Assembly (NCBI GenBank): GCA_948468495.1
Contig: CAOKJI010000045.1
Coordinates: forward strand, 1-8,902
Direction of reading: 5' to 3'
Length of the DNA stretch: 8,902 nucleotides
From: an uncultured Dorea sp.
GTDB lineage: Bacteria; Bacillota_A; Clostridia; Lachnospirales; Lachnospiraceae
Under the pieces are notes generated by a model. It saw only the letters and a program-made list of their open reading frames with translations, had not been told where the DNA came from and made no database searches. How positions within the stretch are numbered: position 1 is the stretch's first letter; every line of letters starts with the position of its first letter. The position numbers were made by a program, and so were the translations under genes. Shown piece after piece: positions 1 through 5,871 of this stretch.

Positions 1-90
1 CATAATTACCCTCAGTGAACAAGGGCGGGCGTTCTCCTGACTAGAAGGTAACGGTGAATGATGTGCAATAACAGGAATTGAGGGAAATAT
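1..90 (+). other. 5' edge, no complete gene
   Basis: No complete gene is seen here. Positions 2-40 form a short open frame ending in TGA at 38-40 that could be the last dozen codons of an upstream gene, but this is too short to assign. The remainder up to 90 is leader for the next gene, ending in a GAGGGA ribosome binding site at 80-85. Confidence 0.3.
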
Positions 91-840
91 ATGATAACAG
101 AAGTATCTATATGGTTAAACAGCAACGAAGATATGGTGATTGCAGTATATGAAGCGGCTACCGTTCTGCTCTGTATTACGCTGGTTGTAAGCTGGGGGAG
201 GAACCGGTATGTGGAACGGGAGAACCATTATCTGGAAATCCAGAGGCTCCTGATGCAGCAGTATTATGAAATGCTGAGGGAGCAGATTATACAGACAAGG
301 AAGCTGCGCCATGATATTGCCAATCATCTGCACACAGTGGAGACTCTTGAGGAGGACGGACGGGCTGAGACAGCGGGAGAATACAGGCAGTATCTTATGG
401 AGCGGTATCAGGAACTAAAGCAGGCGGGGTATGTCAGCGATCCGCTGGTGGACGCGGTGCTGTTTCAGAAAGTGAAGTTTTGCAGGGAGCATGGGATTAA
501 TCCGGATATTGAGCTGATGAATCTGAATCTTGAAGGGATGGAAGATTTCGAGCGGATGCGGTTCTTTTTTGAACTGACGGAGTATGCAATCTGGAAAGTG
601 ATGGATTCCAGAGCGGGGGAAACCGGAGGGACAATTCACCTGTATACGGAAATAGAAAAAGGATATACCCTGATTGGATGCGAACTGGCGCCTGCAGTAA
701 AAAAGCAGACGGATAAGAAAATGGCGCTGGGTGCAATCCGGCAGATTGCGGAGGGCTATCATGGATTTGTGAAGCTTGAACAGAGTGAAAAGGCTCAGAA
801 CGTGATGGTTGCATTCCGCATCAGCCAAAGTAACGGATGA
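91..840 (+). CDS. AgrC-like kinase with phosphoacceptor His but degenerate ATP-binding domain
   Basis: A 249-aa protein related to GHKL-type sensor kinases of LytTR systems. One membrane segment lies at about residues 16-35, leaving almost no sensor region. A charged helix (about 40-72) leads into the motif LRHDIANHL, whose His74 is the expected autophosphorylation site. The region around 115-137 (VSDPLVDAVLFQKVKFCREHGI) matches the conserved stretch before the catalytic domain. The catalytic domain is abnormal: the N-box reads ELTEYAI at 161-167, with Glu161 and Tyr165 where the partner gene has Asn, and the Gly motif HGxG is replaced by KKMA at 209-212. ATP binding is therefore doubtful (inference). 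The start follows GAGGGA with a short spacer. It precedes a second kinase by 91 bp. It may be a phosphotransfer half of a two-protein kinase, or a decaying kinase; the frame is fully open, which favours function. Confidence 0.85.
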   Translation: MITEVSIWLNSNEDMVIAVYEAATVLLCITLVVSWGRNRYVERENHYLEIQRLLMQQYYEMLREQIIQTRKLRHDIANHLHTVETLEEDGRAETAGEYRQYLMERYQELKQAGYVSDPLVDAVLFQKVKFCREHGINPDIELMNLNLEGMEDFERMRFFFELTEYAIWKVMDSRAGETGGTIHLYTEIEKGYTLIGCELAPAVKKQTDKKMALGAIRQIAEGYHGFVKLEQSEKAQNVMVAFRISQSNG

Positions 841-931
841 CTTGGTACGGACGCGTATAATTAACAGTGAATTACGTAAGGCTGTATTGAATGAGGAGTT
901 CCTTGTGTAATGTTGTAGTTGAAAGGGGAAA

Positions 932-2251
932 ATGATGCCGGCAGGTTTTGCAATAGATAAGTTTGCCCAATTGTCGCTGATGGATTTGGGATTTTTTATT
1001 ACATATATGCATTTGGCCAATATCAAGAAGAACTGCAGGGCGATATTTGTTCTAATGTTTTTCTGTTCTGCTTCTACGTCCTGCTTTCTTTTCGCAGTGG
1101 CTGAGACGGGGAATGAGTCGTTATATTCCTTGCTGCATACGATTGCAATGATATGTTATACTACGGCGTATGTATGGATTAATGAAGATGATTTATGGAA
1201 GACTTTCGCTGCGATTTCCATATCGGATTTGTTTGGAGGCGTTCCGCAGCATGTTATGGCGGCAGCAGTGGAAGGAAATGACTGGAAGCTGCATGTTTCC
1301 TTTGCTCCGGGGATTCCGTATATTCCGTATGGATTTATTATGGGGGTAATGTTATATCTGGTTTTGTTCCTTGCATTTCGTAAATATCTGATACAATTTT
1401 CCAAAGAACCTATGGGAAAGAAGCTGTGGGTTCGTATTTTTGGAGCTGTTTATATGATAAATGCGTTGCTGCGCATTACTTCCATGCATAGAGAGATGGT
1501 GTTTACCCATAAGCAGAGCTGGGAAATGGGAATTGAATGGGGGATTTTTCTGCTTTCTCTTACGGTGGCGCTCGTTTTCTGTGATTCTAAGCGGACAGAG
1601 AGGCAGAAGCAGTATTATTTGAGACTGCAGAATCAGGTTTTGAAATGGCACTATGAGACATTAAAAGAACAGATTGCGGTTACCCGTAAATTTCGGCAGG
1701 ATGTGTCCGGTATGCTGTCTAAAGGGGGAGGCGTTCATTCGGATGTTCAGAAGGAAAAGTTGCAGGAATTGATATCTGTACAGTCGGAGAGAGCTGTCGG
1801 CGCGGCGGTTGTTGGGGGAGAGATTGTAGATCAGGTGCTTGTGAATAAGAAAAACCAGTGTGAAGAAGAGGGAATTGTATTCCAGATTGAAGTGGGAAAA
1901 ATTGTTCTGTCAGGATATGAAGAGATGGACGTAGTCATTCTTCTGTATAATATACTGGACAATGCAATAGAAAGCTGCAGGAAGATTCCGGCCGGAGAGC
2001 AGCGCAGGATTTACCTGAGTATCGAACAGAAGGAAAAGAATCTGATTATTTGCTGCCGAAATGACAGATGGGGAGAGAGAACCTTAAGAGAAGGAAAACG
2101 GACATGGAAGAAGGATAAGAATCTTCATGGGACAGGTATGGAAATTATCAGAACGGTAGTAGAGAAATATCAGGGACAGTGGACGTTTGAGGAAAAGGAG
2201 ACAGAATTTATCGCCAGAGCAGAATTGCCGGAAAAACTTAAAGATATATAA
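932..2251 (+). CDS. Polytopic AgrC-like kinase with intact ATP-binding domain but Gln in place of the phosphoacceptor His
   Basis: A 439-aa membrane protein. Residues 1-220 contain about six or seven hydrophobic segments (roughly 10-28, 36-57, 66-83, 90-110, 133-150, 166-183, 200-217), the expected sensor region. A helix at 225-255 closely resembles that of the upstream kinase (KEQIAVTRKF versus REQIIQTRKL). The motif that should be RHDxxNH reads RQDVSGM, with Gln256 (CAG) in the histidine position, so self-phosphorylation on this residue is not possible. The GHKL ATPase looks sound: N-box LYNILDNAIESC at 338-349 with Asn340 and Asn344, and Gly motif LHGTGMEI at 398-405. The start follows AAAGGGGA; ATG 932 and ATG 935 are both possible. 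The stop is 27 bp before the first response regulator, so they are probably co-transcribed. Most likely it phosphorylates the upstream protein in trans (inference). Confidence 0.88.
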   Translation: MMPAGFAIDKFAQLSLMDLGFFITYMHLANIKKNCRAIFVLMFFCSASTSCFLFAVAETGNESLYSLLHTIAMICYTTAYVWINEDDLWKTFAAISISDLFGGVPQHVMAAAVEGNDWKLHVSFAPGIPYIPYGFIMGVMLYLVLFLAFRKYLIQFSKEPMGKKLWVRIFGAVYMINALLRITSMHREMVFTHKQSWEMGIEWGIFLLSLTVALVFCDSKRTERQKQYYLRLQNQVLKWHYETLKEQIAVTRKFRQDVSGMLSKGGGVHSDVQKEKLQELISVQSERAVGAAVVGGEIVDQVLVNKKNQCEEEGIVFQIEVGKIVLSGYEEMDVVILLYNILDNAIESCRKIPAGEQRRIYLSIEQKEKNLIICCRNDRWGERTLREGKRTWKKDKNLHGTGMEIIRTVVEKYQGQWTFEEKETEFIARAELPEKLKDI

Positions 2252-2278
2252 AGACACAAAGAGAGGACAGTTGATAAG

Positions 2279-2989
2279 ATGGTTCAGATACTTGTTTTTG
2301 ATGACGACGGGAAGGAATGCCGGTGGGCCAAAGAAACTCTGGAGAGTTTTGCAAGGGAAGAGGGAAAGAATGTGACAGTCCGAACGGTAAGCGATGAGGA
2401 AAGCCTGATGAAATATGTAGAGAGCAACGCCGGGCTGGATATCATATTTCTGGATATCTGTGTGGGAGAAGAGGCAGCAGGTATTGAGATGGCCAGAAAG
2501 ATTAACGCCGTCTGGCCGGATATTCTAATCGTATTTTTGACCGGCTATCTGGTATATGCGACGGATGTGTATGATACAAGCCATATTTATTTTGTACTGA
2601 AGGAGGAATTTAAAAAGCGGCTGCCTGGCGTATTTGCGAAGCTGGAATCAGCGATAGAGGCGCGGGATAAGGGATATATCCATGTTCCGGTTAGAGGGAA
2701 AGAGATTGTGGTCCGGGAGGAGGACATCTGTTATATCGAGAGAAGAGGGAGAAATACGCAGATTGTGTGTAAAGAGAGAACGGTTGAAGTATCGGAAAAG
2801 CTGTCGGAACTGGAGGAGAAGCTGAGCCAGGCTTCTTTTGTCAGATGCCATAACAGCTTCATCGTGAACCTAAACGCTGTCCGGGAGCTGAGAAGAACGG
2901 AAATCGTTCTGGAAGACGGAGGATGTGTACCGGTCAGCCGGAACAGGCTGGAAAAGACCAGAGAGCGGTTTCTTTCGTGGATGAGATGA
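2279..2989 (+). CDS. LytTR-family response regulator, first copy
   Basis: A 236-aa two-domain regulator of the AgrA/ComE type. The receiver domain (about 1-125) has the acidic cluster Asp8-Asp9-Asp10, phosphoacceptor Asp59 in FLDI, Thr88 in FLTGY and Lys108 in VLKEEF, so all expected receiver residues are present. The LytTR DNA-binding domain (about 132-235) shows the family features: EDICYIE, RNTQIVC, SFVRCHNSFIVNL and VPVSRNR. It probably takes phosphate from the two upstream kinase-like proteins and binds the paired 9-bp repeats found after each regulator gene. The ribosome site GAGAGGA (2261-2267) lies 11 nt before ATG. The gene ends just before a strong nested terminator, which closes the kinase-regulator operon. 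It is about 70% identical by eye to the second copy at 3475-4188. Confidence 0.93.
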   Translation: MVQILVFDDDGKECRWAKETLESFAREEGKNVTVRTVSDEESLMKYVESNAGLDIIFLDICVGEEAAGIEMARKINAVWPDILIVFLTGYLVYATDVYDTSHIYFVLKEEFKKRLPGVFAKLESAIEARDKGYIHVPVRGKEIVVREEDICYIERRGRNTQIVCKERTVEVSEKLSELEEKLSQASFVRCHNSFIVNLNAVRELRRTEIVLEDGGCVPVSRNRLEKTRERFLSWMR

Positions 2990-2996
2990 AAAGAGA

Positions 2997-3093
2997 GCTG
3001 TTGCATTTAGAGGGAAAGCTGCAGGATAGGATATTTTCTAAAAAGAAAATTTCTAATATCCGGCAGTTTTTTTGCTAATGCAGCAGCTTTTTT
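2997..3093 (+). terminator. Nested double intrinsic terminator
   Basis: Two hairpins are nested. The inner stem pairs CTGC (3019-3022) and GGATATT (3029-3035) with AATATCC (3055-3061) and GCAG (3063-3066), and is followed by seven T (3067-3073). The outer stem pairs GCTGTTGCATTTAG (2997-3010) with CTAATGCAGCAGC (3075-3087) and is followed by six T (3088-3093). It starts eight bases after the stop codon of the first regulator. Confidence 0.82.
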
Positions 3094-3107
3094 GATTTTA
3101 CAGCCAG

Positions 3108-3137
3108 TTGCCAATTATGACAGTAAATTTGCCAATT
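3108..3137 (+). promoter_or_regulatory. LytTR-type operator, copy A
   Basis: The perfect 9-bp direct repeat TTGCCAATT occurs at 3108-3116 and 3129-3137 with a 12-bp spacer, a period of 21 bp or two helical turns. This is the geometry known for LytTR-family binding sites (9-bp repeats with 12-bp spacing, as for AgrA and ComE). The bases do not closely match the staphylococcal consensus, so assignment rests on geometry, on location next to LytTR genes, and on conservation in copy B (4245-4274). Confidence 0.72.
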
Positions 3138-3149
3138 TTGTAAGTGATG

Positions 3150-3178
3150 TAGATTCAGGTGACTTCATTTGCTATTCT
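3150..3178 (+). promoter_or_regulatory. Activator-dependent promoter, copy A
   Basis: An extended -10 (TGC plus TATTCT at 3173-3178) begins exactly 35 bp after the second operator repeat. The -35 position 17 bp upstream (TAGATT, 3150-3155) is poor, as expected for a promoter needing an activator. The same spacing occurs in copy B. Transcription should start near 3185. Confidence 0.6.
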
Positions 3179-3259
3179 GAAATCAACGATTACATGTCAA
3201 TTAATAAAATCTTAAAAAAAGAAATGGGCAATTATTCTCTGTGGATGGAGATTTTTGAT

Positions 3260-3287
3260 AGCTCCCTGCCTGCAGAGGACTTTTTTT
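3260..3287 (+). terminator. Weak intrinsic terminator or attenuator
   Basis: A short imperfect hairpin pairs AG, TCC and CTG (within 3260-3268) with CAG, GGA and CT (within 3272-3281), with a CCTG loop and small bulges, and runs into seven T (3281-3287). It lies about 100 nt after the predicted start from promoter A and about 190 bp before the second regulator gene. The T-run is clear; the stem is short. Confidence 0.45.
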
Positions 3288-3303
3288 GTTCATAAACTAT
3301 TGT

Positions 3304-3332
3304 TTTACATAAATGATACAGGGGGGGGTAAT
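3304..3332 (+). promoter_or_regulatory. Possible promoter of second regulator with G8 spacer
   Basis: TTTACA (3304-3309) is five of six to the -35 consensus. After 17 bp comes GGTAAT (3327-3332), four of six to the -10 consensus, whose first two bases are the end of the G-tract. It lies about 140 bp before the second regulator. The -10 is mediocre, so this is tentative. Confidence 0.3.
3321..3328 (+). repeat. Homopolymeric G8 tract
   Basis: Eight G in a row in an otherwise AT-rich gap. Such tracts are prone to length change by slipped-strand replication. It lies within or beside the possible promoter at 3304-3332. Confidence 0.9.
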
Positions 3333-3387
3333 TGAACTTTGATTTTTTCATTTCCTGCAAACAGAAACAGATTTTTAACAGGATAGC

Positions 3388-3470
3388 GGAGGTGATGAAA
3401 GAATGGAGATAATCGTTAGAAAGACAGAGAGAATAGACCAATGATAAAGGGATACAGAGAGGATAAGTAG
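3388..3470 (+). other. Leader of second regulator: orphan strong Shine-Dalgarno and mini-ORFs
   Basis: GGAGGTGA (3388-3395) is a full match to the 16S rRNA tail but has no long gene after it. At suitable spacing ATG 3403 opens a 13-codon frame (MEIIVRKTERIDQ, stop 3442-3444). Its stop overlaps ATG 3441 of a 9-codon frame (MIKGYREDK, stop 3468-3470), which ends 4 nt before the second regulator start. This could be a translational coupling leader or the remains of a deleted gene. There is no evidence that the peptides themselves have a function. Confidence 0.3.
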
Positions 3471-3474
3471 TACT

Positions 3475-4188
3475 ATGTTTCAGATACTGGTTTTTAATGA
3501 TGACCGGAAAGAATGTCAGTGGGTCAAAGAGATACTGGAGAATTTTGCAAGAGAACAGGGAAAGGAAATAACAGTCAGGGCGGTATGCGAAGAGGAAAAC
3601 CTGTTGGAATACGCGGCCGGCAGCGCCGGGCTGGATATCGGATTTGTGGATCTTGGCGCCAAAGAAGTGGCCGGAGGAATCAATATAGCGAAACAGATTA
3701 ATGCAGCAGCGCCAGATGTTCTGATTGTATTTCTGACAGGTTATCTGGTATATGCAGCGGATGTGTACGATACGAACCATATATATTTTGTGTTGAAAGA
3801 AGAATTTGAAAAACGCCTGCCCGAAGTATTCGCAAAGATGGAAGCAGCAATAGAGGCGCGGGACAAGGGGTATATCCATGTGCTGGCCAAGGGGAAAGAG
3901 CTGATTGTCCGGGAAGAGGATATCTGCTATATCGAAAGAAAGGGAAGAAATACACAAATCGTGTGCAGTGAAAGAACCATAGAAATACCGGACAAACTGG
4001 CGGAACTGGAGAAGAAGTTAAATCAGACTTCTTTTGTCAGATGTCATAATAGCTTTATCGTGAATCTGAGAGCTGTCCGGGAGATTAGCAGAACGGAAAT
4101 TGTTCTGGAAGATGGGAAGATTATACCGATTAGCCGGAACAGGCTGGAGACGACCAGGGCGCAGTTTTTGGCCTGGATGGGGGAATGA
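3475..4188 (+). CDS. LytTR-family response regulator, second copy with altered acidic pocket
   Basis: A 237-aa paralogue of the regulator at 2279-2989, the same length within one residue and about 70% identical by eye. Phosphoacceptor Asp59 (FVDL), Thr88 (FLTGY) and Lys108 (VLKEEF) are kept. The acidic cluster reads Asn8-Asp9-Asp10 instead of three Asp, and the loop after Asp59 has diverged (LGAKEVAG versus ICVGEEAAG). Metal binding or phosphorylation may be weaker (inference). The LytTR domain (about 132-236) is strongly conserved, including SFVRCHNSFIVNL and SRNRLE, so both regulators probably recognise the same operator. The ribosome site AGAGAGGA (3456-3463) is 11 nt from ATG, similar to the first copy. 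It may be expressed from promoter A by read-through or from the possible promoter at 3304-3332. It is followed by operator and promoter copy B. Confidence 0.92.
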   Translation: MFQILVFNDDRKECQWVKEILENFAREQGKEITVRAVCEEENLLEYAAGSAGLDIGFVDLGAKEVAGGINIAKQINAAAPDVLIVFLTGYLVYAADVYDTNHIYFVLKEEFEKRLPEVFAKMEAAIEARDKGYIHVLAKGKELIVREEDICYIERKGRNTQIVCSERTIEIPDKLAELEKKLNQTSFVRCHNSFIVNLRAVREISRTEIVLEDGKIIPISRNRLETTRAQFLAWMGE

Positions 4189-4244
4189 TGGTTGATGGTG
4201 TTCTTTGGGAAGGCTGGATGATATGGAATAGAATGGGGTGGTTC

Positions 4245-4274
4245 TTGTTAATTATGACGGTAAGTTTGTCAATT
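4245..4274 (+). promoter_or_regulatory. LytTR-type operator, copy B
   Basis: The 9-bp repeats TTGTTAATT (4245-4253) and TTGTCAATT (4266-4274) are again 21 bp apart. Copy A has TTGCCAATT twice, giving the shared pattern TTGYYAATT-N12-TTGYCAATT. It lies 57 bp after the stop of the second regulator and upstream of the SLH gene. Confidence 0.72.
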
Positions 4275-4286
4275 TTGCAGGCGGTG

Positions 4287-4315
4287 TGGATACGGGGGAT
4301 TTCATTTGGTATTCT
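4287..4315 (+). promoter_or_regulatory. Activator-dependent promoter of the SLH gene, copy B
   Basis: Extended -10 (TGG plus TATTCT, 4310-4315) is exactly 35 bp after the second operator repeat, as in copy A. The -35 hexamer TGGATA (4287-4292) is four of six to consensus with a 17-bp spacer. Predicted transcript start is near 4322, giving a leader of about 45 nt. Confidence 0.65.
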
Positions 4316-4368
4316 TAATGTATTAGATACAGTGACAATTTCATATTTTAAGAAAGGAAAGAGGGATT

Positions 4369-5871
4369 ATGAGGAAAAAAGTAATAGCTATATGTATGTG
4401 TTTTACCATGCTGTTTGGCATGCTGTTGGTAAACAATATGGGTGTGAAAGCAGAAGGGGATATTGAATCGCAGGAACAGGAGGTTAAGGATGCATTTGAG
4501 ATTTCCGTAACGCCCAGAAATGCGATGGAGGCAGGGAAGGAAGTAATCTTAGACATCTATGTTACGAATAAAACAGACAGGGAGTTTGAGAATGTCGGTT
4601 TTAATCATAATCTTACATGGGTAACTGGTGATGGAGGCGCAGAATGGTTCGGAAAACTGTATGACGAAGATGGAACAGAAATACTAGCGTCTCAAAGTAC
4701 AAATCGGGTATTTGCGGCCGGAACTACACAAAAGTATACGCTGGTAGGTATATTGCCTGAAGACTGGGGAAGAAAGTACTGCATTGATATCAATGTGAAC
4801 AGAATTGACAGGGAGAGCAATACTATTTATTCCGGAAGTATTGAGTATGGCAGGGAAGAACCGATATATCCAGACGACGGAGGAGTGAATAATCGGATGG
4901 ATGGTTATACGGTTTCTTTAACAACAACGAGTCAGATAAAAGCAGGGGAGCAGGTTATTTTTCAGGTAAGTATCACAAACCGGTCTGGCGTGGTACAGAA
5001 AGTGCGTTATTTAAGTCACTATTATAATCCGGATAACCGGGCGCCAGGTTCTGACGCTGTTGCAGATTTCGGCGTTTTAACAGATGAACAGGAAAATATT
5101 ATAACAGAGGGTGAGGCATTAGAGCTGGTATTTCAACCGGAAGAGACAAAAAAGTTCACTCTTACAGGTACGATTCCAGAAAACTGGACTGAGTGCGGAC
5201 AGGTTATGGTGTGGATTCTCAGCAGGGGAGCTGATGGCGTATGGTATGAGATGATGGGAGCATATCCGAAATATGATTCAATAGAAGATATATTTGAGGG
5301 CGATATGAATTTTTCGGATATAGATGAGAATGGCTGGTATTATGATGCTGTAAAATACGTGTATGAGAGAGGAATCATGACAGGTACTACAGAGACAGAG
5401 TTCAGTCCCGGAGGTATATTGTCACGTGCCCAGTTTGCTACGATTATTTATCGTATGGAGGGAGAACCAGAGGCAGAATACGACGGAACGGCATTTCCGG
5501 ATGTAGCTGACGGTGCGTTCTACACCAGTCCGGCAATGTGGGCGAAGCGTTCAGGCGTCATTGGCGGCTATCAGGATGTCAGATTTGGCCCGGCAGATGA
5601 TATAACCAGAGAGCAGATGGCGGTTATGATGTACCGTTATGCAGAAATGCTGGGACTGGATACCTCGGCCAGAGGAAACATGGGAGAATTTCCGGATGCG
5701 GGTCAGGTAAGTCCGTTTGCAGCGGAGGCAATGAAGTGGGCAGTCGGCACAGGACTAATCCGGGGCGACCAGGGAATGATTCATCCGCAGGGCGGCGCGC
5801 AGCGGGATCAGTGTGCGACGATTGTTATGCGGTTTATGGACGAGGTGTATAGTGATTATTTCTACCGTTAA
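4369..5871 (+). CDS. Exported surface protein with two Ig-like repeats and three SLH domains
   Basis: A 500-aa secreted protein. Residues 1-28 form a signal peptide: basic MRKK, a hydrophobic core, and a probable cleavage after VKA. Two related beta-rich repeats follow, at about 43-160 and 180-298. They share GKEVILDIYVTNKT versus GEQVIFQVSITNRS near the start and YTLVGILPEDW versus FTLTGTIPENW near the end. Three SLH domains follow at about 315-363, 376-428 and 441-490, each opening with FSDI/FPDV/FPDA; the usual TRAE-like motif appears as LSRAQ, ITREQ and AQRDQ. SLH triplets are known to hold proteins on the cell wall by binding secondary wall polymers. No enzyme motif is visible, so an adhesive or structural role is only a guess. 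It sits directly under operator-promoter B and is the likely output of the kinase-regulator locus. Confidence 0.92.
   Translation: MRKKVIAICMCFTMLFGMLLVNNMGVKAEGDIESQEQEVKDAFEISVTPRNAMEAGKEVILDIYVTNKTDREFENVGFNHNLTWVTGDGGAEWFGKLYDEDGTEILASQSTNRVFAAGTTQKYTLVGILPEDWGRKYCIDINVNRIDRESNTIYSGSIEYGREEPIYPDDGGVNNRMDGYTVSLTTTSQIKAGEQVIFQVSITNRSGVVQKVRYLSHYYNPDNRAPGSDAVADFGVLTDEQENIITEGEALELVFQPEETKKFTLTGTIPENWTECGQVMVWILSRGADGVWYEMMGAYPKYDSIEDIFEGDMNFSDIDENGWYYDAVKYVYERGIMTGTTETEFSPGGILSRAQFATIIYRMEGEPEAEYDGTAFPDVADGAFYTSPAMWAKRSGVIGGYQDVRFGPADDITREQMAVMMYRYAEMLGLDTSARGNMGEFPDAGQVSPFAAEAMKWAVGTGLIRGDQGMIHPQGGAQRDQCATIVMRFMDEVYSDYFYR

Larger units (their letters stand above)
3108..3236 (+). repeat. Duplicated operator-promoter-leader, degenerate copy A
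   Basis: The segment aligns with 4245-4371; the first 70 positions agree at about 55 by eye, and the differences are mostly C/T or A/G changes. The likeness continues more weakly to the start codon of the SLH gene in copy B. At that place copy A reads TTATTC instead of TTATGA, and the purine-rich ribosome site is changed, so the original target gene start has been lost. A 33-codon open frame (3194-3295) crosses the region but has no ribosome site at its ATG and would begin only about 9 nt from the transcript start. Confidence 0.7.
4245..4371 (+). repeat. Duplicated operator-promoter-leader, intact copy B
   Basis: This is the functional-looking partner of 3108-3236. Here the leader keeps a ribosome site (AAGGA at 4355-4359, nine nt before ATG) and the start codon at 4369-4371. 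Placement after the second regulator mirrors copy A after the first, so regulator plus promoter was the duplicated unit. Confidence 0.7.

Noticed and set aside
856..880. TATAAT followed by an operator-like AATTAACAGTGAATTACG between the kinases
   Set aside because: No -35 at the right distance and no second repeat at 21 bp, so neither a promoter nor an operator could be supported.
415..1026. 203-codon antisense open frame
   Set aside because: It covers parts of both kinase genes on the opposite strand, and codon use and composition are those of a shadow frame.
3092..3295. 67-codon open frame with TTG start
   Set aside because: It spans operator and promoter A, has no ribosome site, and its first half lies upstream of the predicted transcript start. 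The 33-codon part from ATG 3194 also lacks a ribosome site.
3232..3957. 241-codon antisense open frame
   Set aside because: It is a shadow of the second LytTR gene and its leader; the protein is Cys/Phe-rich and unlike any known domain.
4185..4466. 93-codon open frame overlapping the end of the second regulator
   Set aside because: It runs through operator B, promoter B and the signal peptide region of the SLH gene in another frame, and its peptide has no domain features.
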